Shown here one piece after another: positions 33,983 to 43,975 of a stretch of DNA of 64,000 nt; position 1 is the first letter of the stretch, and each line of letters begins with the position of its first letter. A model generated the notes under the pieces. It ran no database searches, was not told the origin of the DNA, and was given only the letters and a program-made list of their open reading frames with translations. The position numbers and the translations under genes are program-made. The stretch comes from Posidonia oceanica (lineage: Eukaryota; Streptophyta; Magnoliopsida; Alismatales; Posidoniaceae): the NCBI GenBank assembly GCA_037176725.1, contig JAZBRS010000026.1, forward strand, positions 61,110,501 to 61,174,500, given 5' to 3'.

Positions 33983-35185
33983 ATGGGCTTCCCTACTCTG
34001 TTGACTCCAGCACACTGCTCGGAGACCCTGCGAGAATGGATCGGCGAGCTTACCCAAGAAGACTGCGAAAAGCTGCGCCTGTGTGGCTTCCCAACCAAGC
34101 TGCTGAAGGCTGCTGATGTGGAAGTAAGCCGCCATCTTCTGTGTGCCGCCGCAAGACTCTGGAAACCGGCACACCACGTCTTTCGCTTTGGCAGAACTGA
34201 GCTTACACCCACACTGGAAGAAGTGCGTCGGATCTGCGGCTTCTCCAAGATCATGGGGCCGCCTATCTTCATGAGACGTGACGGATACCTCGAGGTCCTG
34301 AGCCAGCTGACAGGGCTCCTTACTCGAAGCTGCCAACAAAGATTGATCTGCACCAACGGACCTGAACCTATGCTTCGCCAAGCGCACTTTGATGATGTCA
34401 TGAAGAAGCGCATCGAACTCGGAGATGAGTTGTGGTTCCGAGGGTTTGTCATCTGCTTCCTGGGCGAGCTGATCTTTACTCATGGCCGACTGACAGTGGC
34501 CATTGAGGTTGCAGAGATAGCACTTGCTGTGGTGACCCGGCAGATAGACTTGGCACCAGTTGTTCTGGCAGAAACGTACCGCAGGCTGGACCGCATCTCA
34601 CATCGCTGCCGCCACTTCCACGGCTGCGGGGCACTTATACAAGTCTGGCTAACTGCACACTTAGAAGTGAACCTTCTGCGCCCCCAGGTGCATGCCTTTG
34701 AAGCTTACTGCAGCAGCGGCCGTGCCAAGACAGTCAAAAGCATCAAAGAGGAATATGAAAGGCTATCAGCACTGACTGACGACGCTGTAACCTGGCGTAT
34801 CATCCCCTCTGTAGCCGAGCCATTCATTGTCTTTTTCAGCGCGCGTGACACGCGACTGATTGTGCTACCAGGATTCACGGTGGGTGTGGAATACCATCCC
34901 ATCAGGGTTAGGCGCCAATTTGGCTTCCAGCAGGGCGCCTTTGTTGACAGCACAGCGCCCGAGCTCCTTCAAGCATACCCTCTCAGCACGACTACCCCCA
35001 CCAAGAAGCTGGCTGATCTGATACAGCATGGGGTGCGATCAACAGACATCGCAGCTGTGAGAGGTGTTGGATGCGCCCCTGAGTATGTGACTGAGGTCCA
35101 GGAGCTCTGGCCCGTCGATGAAATCCCGCCAGGCGGCCCCCTATTCCACGACTCCAGGCAGTCAAAGAAGGCCCGAACCGGCTAG
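33983..35185 (+). CDS. Downstream sense ORF of element A, plant-mobile-domain-like
   Basis: An uninterrupted frame of about 400 codons, the only sizeable intact protein frame in element A. I place the start at ATG 33983 (MGFPTLLTPAHCS) because B has the matching MGYPTLVTPMHCS at 57744; an in-frame ATG 60 bp upstream (33923) is not conserved. The segment RTELTPTLEEVRRICGFSKI resembles the start of the plant mobile domain, as does the antisense ORF of E, though sequence between them is otherwise unlike. Further conserved stretches shared with B: RHLLCAA, GPPIFMRRDGY, FLGELIFTHGR, VTWRIIPS, VEYHPIRV. No membrane segment or nuclease triad is apparent. The role is unknown; extra ORFs downstream of pol are known in Tat elements. 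Intactness while pol decays is notable. Confidence 0.75.
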   Translation: MGFPTLLTPAHCSETLREWIGELTQEDCEKLRLCGFPTKLLKAADVEVSRHLLCAAARLWKPAHHVFRFGRTELTPTLEEVRRICGFSKIMGPPIFMRRDGYLEVLSQLTGLLTRSCQQRLICTNGPEPMLRQAHFDDVMKKRIELGDELWFRGFVICFLGELIFTHGRLTVAIEVAEIALAVVTRQIDLAPVVLAETYRRLDRISHRCRHFHGCGALIQVWLTAHLEVNLLRPQVHAFEAYCSSGRAKTVKSIKEEYERLSALTDDAVTWRIIPSVAEPFIVFFSARDTRLIVLPGFTVGVEYHPIRVRRQFGFQQGAFVDSTAPELLQAYPLSTTTPTKKLADLIQHGVRSTDIAAVRGVGCAPEYVTEVQELWPVDEIPPGGPLFHDSRQSKKARTG

Positions 35186-35470
35186 GCACTTGTACAGCCG
35201 ACGTGTAGTTTCCTTTCCAGTTGTGCTGTATGCTTTTGGCCTGCCACAGGCATGTAATCAAGATCTTTCAATGAAAAAGTGTTTTCTGCTGTTTGCTTGC
35301 ACTTCAACACTGCTTAATGCATTGCATAATCATTGCCAACATCACCTTGGGCCCTCTGGCCAGGCTTGCAGCCAACACAACGCAGGAAAGTCCTCAGCAG
35401 CCACCCGGAGTCCAGAATCTCTGCAGACCCGCGCCGGCAAGCCGAGCCAACCAGCGTCCCCAGCTGAGTC

Positions 35471-35612
35471 CTCTGCGGGCTGGCACCCCCAACTGCTCGG
35501 TGATAGGTCCGTCAACCTGTCATCCTCTGCGGGCTGGCACCCCCAACTGCTCGGCGATAGGTCTGTCAACCTGTCATCCTCTGCGGGCTGGTACCCCAAA
35601 CTACTCGTCTGA
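35471..35612. repeat. 54-bp tandem repeat in the 3' UTR of A
   Basis: Three copies (the last partial) starting at 35471, 35525 and 35579, each with CTGCGGGCTGGCACCCCC and a GATAGGT/ACCTGTC inverted pair. Confidence 0.9.
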
Positions 35613-35670
35613 CAAACACGTCAATTTTGTCTCCACCCTCTGCTTTTGATGCCAAGGACGCGCTGGCCAA

Positions 35671-35697
35671 CCCCTGGTGTCATCCCGACACCAGGGG
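35671..35697 (+). other. Conserved 3' UTR hairpin (element A copy)
   Basis: CCCCTGGTGTC at 35671-35681 pairs perfectly with GACACCAGGGG at 35687-35697 around a 5-nt loop. In B and C the arms read CCCCTGGTATC and GATACCAGGGG, a compensated G-C to A-T change. Confidence 0.85.
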
Positions 35698-35785
35698 CAT
35701 CTTTTGATCGCCCCTCGGTATCATTTTCCCCCTCTTTCCCCCATGATATTCCTGGTATCATGGGATGCTTCGCTCTCGCGAAACC

Positions 35786-36365
35786 TCTTTGCCGGCCGAT
35801 AAGTCCGATATCTTATCATCTCTCATCATTCCCTCATCCCCTCTTTGCCAGCCGATAAGTCCGATATCTTATCATCTCTCATCATTCCCTCATCCCCTCT
35901 TTGCCGGCCGATAAGTCCGATATCTTATCATCTCTCATCATTCCCTCATCCCCTCTTTGCCGGCCGATAAGTCCGATATCTTATCATCTCTCATCATTCC
36001 CTCATCCCCTCTTTGCCGGCCGATAAGTCCGATATCTTATCATCTCTCATCATTCCCTCATCCCCTCTTTGTCGGCCGATAAGTCCGATATCTTATCATC
36101 TCTCATCATTCTCTCATCCCCTCTTTGCCGGCCGATAAGTCCGAGATCTTATCATCTCTCATCATTCCCTCATCCCCTCTTTGCCGGCCGATAAGTTCGA
36201 TATCTTATCATCTTTCATCATTCCCTCATCCCCTCTTTACCGGCCGATAAGTCCGATATCTTATCATCTCTCATCATTCCCTCATCTCCTCTTTGCCGGC
36301 CGATAAGTCCGATATCTTATCATCTCTTTCCCTTTGCCGGCCGATAAGTCCGATATCTTATCAAT
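35786..36365. repeat. 56-bp tandem repeat in the 3' UTR of A
   Basis: Units start at 35791, 35847, 35903 and so on every 56 bp through 36295, then a shortened one at 36335. Each contains GCCGGCCGATAAG followed by TCCGATATCTTATC, where GATAAG and CTTATC pair. Copies differ by single bases. Confidence 0.95.
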
Positions 36366-36376
36366 CTCCTCTTTTC

Positions 36377-36412
36377 AATCAATCAATCAATCATCAATCT
36401 CTCCCTTTTCTT

Positions 36413-36452
<40 letters not shown>

Positions 36453-36453
36453 C
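36377..36453. repeat. AATC microsatellite
   Basis: Runs of AATC at 36377-36395 and 36411-36453, between the 56-bp and 28-bp arrays. Confidence 0.9.
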
Positions 36454-36459
36454 TGCTAT

Positions 36460-37500
36460 TTCCGGTTGATAGGACCGTAAACTATCATCTTGGGCTGATC
36501 CCCGATCTGGCCCGCAGTTGTGTTATACGGCTGACATCCAGTAACTGTCCCCTCGTAATTGCACTTTCCAGTTGATAGGACTGTAAACTATCGCTCCAGT
36601 TGATAGGACTGTAAACTATCGTTCCAGTTGATAGGACTGTAAACTATCATTCTCTGGCTGATGATCCAAAACTCATCCTTTGCTGATATCCGAAACTATC
36701 ACTTGCAATTACGTTATACGGCTGACATCCAGTAATTGTCCCTTGCAATTGCAGCTTCCAGTTGATAGGACTGTAAACTATCGCTCCAGTTGATAGGACT
36801 GTAAACTATCGTTCCAGTTGATAGGACTGTAAACTATCGTTCCGGTTGATAGGACTGTAAACTATCACCTGTAATTGCATTATACGGCTGATATCCAGTA
36901 ACTATCCCTCATGATTGCGCTTTCCAGTTGATAGGACTGTAAACTATCGTTCCAGTTGATAGGACTATAAACTATCGTTCCAGTTGATAGGACTGTAAAC
37001 TATCCCTCGCAATCATGTTATACGGCTGATATCCAGTAACTATCCCTCGCAAATGCCCTTTCCAGTTGATAGGACTGTAAACTATCGCTCCAGTTGATAG
37101 GCCTGTAAACTATCGCTCTTGTTGATAGGACCGTAAACTATCATTCTCTGGCATTTGCGTTATACGGCTGATACCCAGTAACTATCCCTCATGGTTTGTG
37201 CTTTCCAGTTGATAGGACTGTAAACTATCGCTTCCAGTTGATAGGACTGTAAACTATCGTTCCAGTTGATAGGTCTGTAAACTATCGCTCCAGTTGATAG
37301 GACTGTAAACTATCCCACACAACCATGTTATACGGCTGATATCCAGTAACTATCACTCACAACTGCCTCCAGTTGATAGGACCGTAAACTATCGCTTCCA
37401 GTTGATAGGACTGTAAACTATCGTTCCAGTTGATAGGACTGTAAACTATCACTCCCGGTTGATAGGACCGTAAACTATCTGGCCGATAAGCCCGACACCT
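36460..37500. repeat. 28-bp hairpin array with a higher-order unit in the 3' UTR of A
   Basis: Copies of CAGTTGATAGGACTGTAAAC followed by TATCGTTC, about 28 bp each; GATAG and CTATC pair. They are grouped in runs of two to four, separated by TTATACGGCTGATATCCAG-type segments whose GATA/TATC arms also pair. Some separators read GACA/TGTC instead. Confidence 0.9.
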
Positions 37501-38012
37501 TATCACCTTCTTCGCGTGACCTTGTCCCAGGAAGGCAAAGTCTCGCATCCCCTTGCGATAGGAGAGTTGGCCCCTCTCCCCTCGCACCCCTCTCTTTTTT
37601 TCGCTAGCTTGCTCCCCGGGCGGGGACAAGCTACACCTTTTTCTTTCTTGCCTTGTCGCGCAAGTCTGGCCTACCCACCGGATCTTCGCGCCACATCGCG
37701 CCTTTTCCTTTAGCATTTCTCTTGCATCGTCTCTGCACCTTCTCTGCTAGCATTGCATACCAGTCTAACATCATCAGTATCATCTGCACTGCATCAGCAT
37801 CCTAACTGCACTAACTTTTGTACTAACGTTTGCATTGCATACTTTGCACATCATCCATCTACACCTGCATTTTGCATTGCGGCGACGGGCTACGATTTTC
37901 GGTGCATCCGCCGAATAAGTGGCTCACGCCCATAGCAAACCTCTGCTCCCGTCGGTCAGATGGGGTGTCTTGTCAACCCTGAGCAGCGGCCTCGCTCCGC
38001 TTGACCTTGCTC
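37501..38012 (+). other. End of the 3' UTR of A
   Basis: No gene seen. GCATTG-rich sequence and a segment ending TGAGCAGCGGCCTCGCTCCG, closely matched in B at 61479-61498. Confidence 0.7.
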
Positions 38013-38021
38013 AAGGAGGGG
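38013..38021 (+). promoter_or_regulatory. Polypurine tract of element A
   Basis: AAGGAGGGG, then CATC, then the TG of the 3' LTR at 38026; identical to the tract of element E. Confidence 0.9.
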
Positions 38022-38025
38022 CATC

Positions 38026-41000
38026 TGTTGACACCCCATCTTGACAGGCTTGGACCATTTGGGACCTTCTGGCGGCTTCTGGATCTAAACCTAGGTCAAA
38101 ATACTACCTCTCCCACTCTCTTACCCCTCAAAACAAGCCTAAACTTGTCCTAAGCCTACACCCACTTCCCAAGTCCAAAACCTACCCAAAAACCATAGGA
38201 AAACCCATCAACCCCTACTTAGCAAATCTACCCAAACACTTAGAAATTTTCAACCCAAAACCATTCCCAAAAACCTTAGAAAACCTAGGTAAAACTCTCC
38301 TTTTTCTACACCTCAAAACCCTTCCAAAACCTTCTCAAAACTAAACCAAATCCGCAGAACTAACACTAGAAACTCTAGGCAACACACCCACCAAATTTCA
38401 CCCCTTTTCAAAACTTTTAAGCCTTCCTTTTACCTAAATTATCCTTTTCTCTCTCTTGGATTATTCTTTTCTCTCTCCTCTCTCTCTCCTGATTATCCTC
38501 CCTCTTTTCATCCCTTTCTCTCTCTTTTTCTTGCCTGGCTGTGGGCCCCCCTTGTGCTTCTATCTCTTCTCTATCTTATTTCTATTTTTACCTTATTTTT
38601 AGCATTTTCCCTGACTTTTAAAAAATTATTCTCTTTCAACTCCTCTCTTTCCCCTTTATTCTTCCTTTTTCCCTTTTCCTCCTCCTTCTCCTCTTCTTTT
38701 TCTTTCTTTTTATTAAGCCCCTAAAAAATCCTTAAAAACCTCTAAAAACTTTAAAACAAAAGGAAAACAAACCAAAACCCTAAGAAAAATAATTAAAAAT
38801 ATTAAGCAAACAATTAAAAACCTAAACCCAACTAAATCTAACTAAAGCCAAAAAAACAAGAATGCAAGCTAAAAAATGCAAAACAAACCAAAAGAAAATG
38901 CTGTAAAATCAAGGAAAAAACTAAAATGCAATCAAAACCAACCAAAAGTGAAAACCCTATCAAAATAATCAAAAAGCAAACCCTAAGAAGAAGTAAAACA
39001 ATTAAAAACACTAAGACAAACAATTAATGAAAAACTTAACAAATCTAAAAGGGACAATTTAAAAACTTAACTAAAAAAAAGAGAGAAACAATTAAAGACT
39101 TAAAAACACTTAATTAAACAAGAGAAACCTAACTAAAAAACATCAAGAGAACCTAACAAATAAAAAATCAAAAGTGTAATTTAAAGAAGACCTAAGAAAA
39201 ATCCTAAAAGACTAAAACTAAAAGCCGAAACTCACTCTAATTAATCTAAAAATAAATCTTAAAAAAATCCTAATTAACATCCCAAGTACTTAACAAGAAA
39301 AACAAAATTAAAAATAACTTAAAAGGCTTAACAAACACTTAATCAAAACGGAAAACAAATTAAAAACAAAGAAAACCCTTAAAACCCTAATCAAGCCCAA
39401 AATCCCTCTAAACCACACTAACTAACCAAAAACAGTCATTAAAAAATTTAATCAACATCCTAACTTACAACACAATCATTCTAATATTTTTACTTATTTT
39501 TATTTTATTTTTACCTAATTTATTTCTCCTCTCTTTCTCCCTTCCTTCCTATTCTTTTTCTTTTTTTCTGCTGGGCCCAGTCCGGCCCGTTCCCGCCTTC
39601 CTTCTTTCTTTTTCTTTTCTCTAGTTCGCGGCCCGGCTCGCCTTCCTCCTCTTCCTCTTCCTTCTTCTTCCTCAGCTTCTTCAGCAGCCTCCCGCGAGCT
39701 GCACAGCACTCCGTCCTCCTTTCAAATTTCAAGTCTTCCCTCTCCGTCCAATCCAGCAACAGCTCGCTCCTCGTCTCTCGTCTCTCAGCGCCATTTCCGG
39801 TAGGCTTTAACTGCCTGTCTCCCTCGCCGCTTGTCTCCCTCATCTGCAGTGGACGGCACCGGTGGAATTCGAATTCCATGAGCACGTGAGCAAGCCGGGA
39901 GCAGCAGATAAAAGGCCTCGCCCTCCGCTCCTTCGGTGCCTTTTTGCCATCCGAGAGAGAGAACTGAGAAGTCCGGAGAGAATTCCCCAAGCAAACTCCT
40001 TCTTCCTCTGAAATCCGCAGCATTGCCCCTTCCTTTTCTCCAGCACCAGCCCCCTTCCAGGCCTCCAATTCTCTTCCATTTCCTGACCAAATCCTTCACC
40101 CAACACCCAGCATTCCTCTTCCACTCTTCCACGGCCTTTCCACCTCAGAACCACCCCCGATTTCACCTGGATTCCACCACAGAACCCAACTCTAACCCAT
40201 CCGAAGTTGCCACCACCACAGACCTCCAATTCGTCCCAAACCTTTCCCAGTCACTCGCCTGAACTCCACCTCGCCAAGCTATCCAACCATCAGCCCAGCA
40301 AACCACCACCGTCCTTACTCGCCACCACAAACACCTGCAGTCCTCTCTGTCCAGAAAACCAACCGACCTGCAATCTCCACCCACAGTCCACCGCGACCCC
40401 ATTCAACTGCCCAGAAACCTCCACCAGACATCCAGCAACCTTCCAGAAGGACCCATCCGGCCTGAGGAGCAGCGGACACCCCCCCGGTCTCCGGCTGCCT
40501 CTATGCACCCAAAATCTGCAAATCCATCCATCGACCTTCGAAGCTCGCGTCCAAGCGTCTGGGAAGCACCGAAGGGCTCCGTGGAGGCGACTCCGATCCT
40601 CGCGAGCAGCAGACGGCGCCCGCAGCGGCTAGACGAACTCCACCGGCGATCTCTGAAACCACCTGCGTCGGGGGGGCTTCTCAACCACGGAAGCAGGTAA
40701 TCTCCTTTTCCTTTCGCCTGTTTTTCTTTCCCTCTTGCTTCTCCAGCCTTTAGAATAGGATTCCCTTCTCTCCTGCGCCGAGTCAATTCCGGTCAGCGTC
40801 GTCTTCTCCGACGAGCATCACAGTGCGTCCCGCCGCTCCGGTCAGCAGAACGACGCTCCAGCAGCTGCCTCCGGTCCGCACGAGCCTCAAGAGCATGCTC
40901 CGGCCTTCGGATCGCAGTGTCGTCGCGTCGATCGCCCGGACTGCGCCTTTGAAGCTCTGCAGACCTCCGGTGGCCTCTCCGGCTCGCTCCAGCCAGCGTC

Positions 41001-43970
41001 GAGCTCCGTCGAATGTCGCCCGAACTCCGTCAGGACCTGGTGATGCTTTCCCGCCGATCTGCGCAGCCCCAGCACCCCCCTGCCAGCGTTCATGGACGCT
41101 GGTAGCCTTCTGCTACAGTGTCCATGGCCGTCGGCCATGCCACTGTTCATTTATTTTCCCATTATCTAAGTTTTTTGCCAAATATTGCATTTCTGGTCTG
41201 AGTTCTTGTTATTTTGCGTTCAGGTCCTTTATTTGATTTAATCTGCTTATTTCTGAGCTGAAACTATATAAAATTGCATGAAATATCTGTGTTTCTCTTT
41301 ATTTGCGTACTGGTCCTTTTACTGTGCTTTCCTTCAGTAATAAGTTTGAGTTTGGCCCTCCAGCCTTTCATTATTGCACTTTAATCCTGCAGTTGTTTAA
41401 TTAGATTTAATGCATTAAGTTTGCCATATAAAATTGCATTCTGGGTCCTCTTTGTTTTCAGTATTTGCTATCTGGTCCTCTGTCCTGTAGAACTTAGCTT
41501 TTATTTTTCATTTTTGCTTGTTGCATTGCATTTTTCCCCCTCTGTTTTCTGATTTTTGCATATAGGTCCTTTTCTAATGCACAGTAGTCATTTTAATGCA
41601 TATTTAGCTTATAAAATTGCATTTTTGACCCTGCATGATTTGAAAATTACACATAGGTCCTCTGCATGCTTATAAAAATCATTTAAATGCACATTTTGCT
41701 TATGAAATTGCATTTTAGCCCCCACATGTTTGAAAAATTGCATGTAAATCCCCCATTTGCATTCCCAGACTACTTAGGACCCTGTTTTTCTGGAAAAATT
41801 GCATTCTGAACCTTAATGATTTCAAAATTGCATTCCAACCTGCCACATGATTTCAAAGCTTGCCTTGATGCCTACCCATCTTGAAAAATTGCATTTTAAA
41901 CCCTGCCCTTTGCAAAATTGCATACAGACCCTCCTTTTTTTTCAAATTCCTTGCATGAAAGTCCCAAACTTTTCAAAACTTTTGCATTTAGACCCCCATC
42001 CTTTCAAAATTGCATTTGAACCCCCAACTTTCTGAAAAATCACCCTTAAGTCCTTTCTTGCATTCTGCATGCATTTGCATTCTTGCATTCTTGCATTTGG
42101 CATCCTCTGCACACACTCAAGCTTCTTTAGCTCCCATTTACATGGGAGGACCTGTTTGCACACTCCTAGGACCTCCTGTACACTTAGATCCATTCTTCTC
42201 CCCTATTCTGGCCCCTCTGCCTTGAAGTTGAGATATCTTCCAATCCGACCGTTGGATCTTCTCAAACAAGCTACCCAGACGACCCCGGCGAGGCGCTCTT
42301 CAGCATGGTCCAAGCAGATTTCAGATCAGGCTCCGGATTTTCCAGGTACGTCCTCCTGAATCCCTGCACAGCACTCATTTGCATATCATTTGCATTGCAT
42401 GCATCGTTTCCGCTTTTCGTTTCCTCGAACATGTAGAATAGGACCCCCTCTTCTTATCTATCAACTCCGTTCCTCGTTTCGCGTATCCCTAAGTGTTTTG
42501 TGTTGTGTTTCCCCTGGATTCACCACTTATTGCGACTTCCTTCCCCCTTTTCCACGATCCGATCGCATCGCGAGCTTTGGGCAGCGTGCGAGACACATCG
42601 TGGGGCGGCTTAGTGGGAAACAGTCACAAAGCGGTGGTAATCCCTCCACTTGCTTATTTTCCCCTTTGTAGGTCTTCACACCTACTCTGCGTGGCCTTTA
42701 AATAGTGTCTGTTCTCACACACGCACTGTTTGCCTCCCCTTTCACTTCTCTTGTCCTCTCTCTTTGCATTTGCATCTGCATGGTTTTGCCGAGATTTTAT
42801 TTCGCCGCTTTTGGCACTGTTTCGCGTGCCCGCTTCGCTTTTGGTACCGTTTTGCGTGCCCGCTTTGTTTTTAGCACCGTTTTGAGTGCCTGCTTTGTTT
42901 TGACACCGTTTTGCGTGTCCGCTTTGTTTTTGGCACCGTTTTACGTGTCCGCTTTGTTTTTGGCACCGTTTTGCGTGCCCGCTTCGTTTTTGGCACCGCT
43001 TTGCCTGCCCGCTTCGCTTTTGGCACCGCTTTGCGTGCCCGCTTTGTTTTGGCACCGTTTTGCATGCCCGCTTCGCTTTTGGCACCGTTTTGCATGCCTG
43101 CTTTGTCTTTGGCACCGTTTTGCATGCTCGCTTCCCTTTTGGCACCGTTTCGCGTGCCCGCTTCGCTTTTGGCACCGTTTTGCGTGCCCGCTTCGCTTTC
43201 GGCACCTTTTCGCTTCCCTGTTTTGTTTCTAGCACTGTTTTACGTGTCCGTCTTGTTTTCTTGCACCGTTTTGCGTGTCGCTCTCGTTTCTTGCATTGTT
43301 TCGCGTGTTTTACGTCGTTTTCTCTTGCATGTTGCCTGCATTGCTTGGTTTTACTGTCGCTTTGCTGTTTCACTTGCATTTGCATATAGGGCAGTGATGC
43401 TTACTGCTTGGAGTTTTCACGAGCCTGGTTTCGCCTGGTTCGGAACACAGATAGCGCTGCTGAGCACTTAGACTGCACGTTTACTTTCCTTGCACTGCAT
43501 CCTACCACTTAGAGCACACCTATGAGCATTCATTCAGGCATTCATTGGCATTTAGGCATTCAAATCTGCATTTCCCTGCGTATGCGAGCGTAAGCCTAGA
43601 AAGACCGATTCTCGGGCGTGTCGGGGGTGCCTAACACCTTCCCCGCGCGTAACAGGAGTCCTTGCCCAGTCTTTTGGCCCACAATGACCGTATCGCCCTT
43701 ATCCTAGGCATGAGTCATCTCATTTGCATGTATTTGCATTTGTTTTCCTTTGCATTGCTTTGCTTTGCATTTCTTGCTTGGTTTTGCGTGTTAATTCACG
43801 CATTCCCCCGGTTTTCCTTGTCTTCCGATAATAGACATGTGGCGACTCTGATTTGTCTTATCTTCTTCCTTTTTTACCTTTTTCCTCTGTTTTAACTGTT
43901 TTCGAGTTGAGCCCTCCTCCTCGGACCATCGCCGCCAATAGTAAGCCTGATTCTGATTGGGATTACTACA
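38026..43970 (+). repeat. 3' LTR of element A (5945 bp)
   Basis: TGTTGACACCCC to TTACTACA, followed by the GCTAC duplication. Same internal order as the 5' LTR. The tandem array at 42805-43300 has fewer units; the total length is 87 bp shorter. The GC-rich frame seen in the 5' LTR is stopped after 108 codons here. Confidence 0.95.
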
Positions 43971-43975
43971 GCTAC
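43971..43975 (+). repeat. Target site duplication of element A, right copy
   Basis: GCTAC immediately after the CA of the 3' LTR, matching 16566-16570. Confidence 0.95.

Larger units (their letters stand above)
16571..43970 (+). mobile_element. Element A, complete 27.4-kb Tat-clade LTR retrotransposon
   Basis: Bounded by two LTRs (6032 and 5945 bp) and a GCTAC target duplication. Internal order: primer-binding site, leader, gag, protease, RT, two RNases H, integrase, downstream sense ORF, repeat-rich 3' UTR, polypurine tract. Coding regions are broken (six stops in pol, a gag deletion). The LTRs look close to identical in the stretches I compared (roughly 1-2% differences by eye, not computed), so insertion is relatively recent. 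It sits in the 5' LTR of B, and the matching empty site is at 62855-62859 in the 3' LTR of B. Confidence 0.95.

Noticed and set aside
35786..37500. CRISPR-like array of direct repeats
   Set aside because: Repeats are contiguous tandem units or hairpin runs without unique spacers, no cas genes, and the context is a plant retrotransposon 3' UTR.
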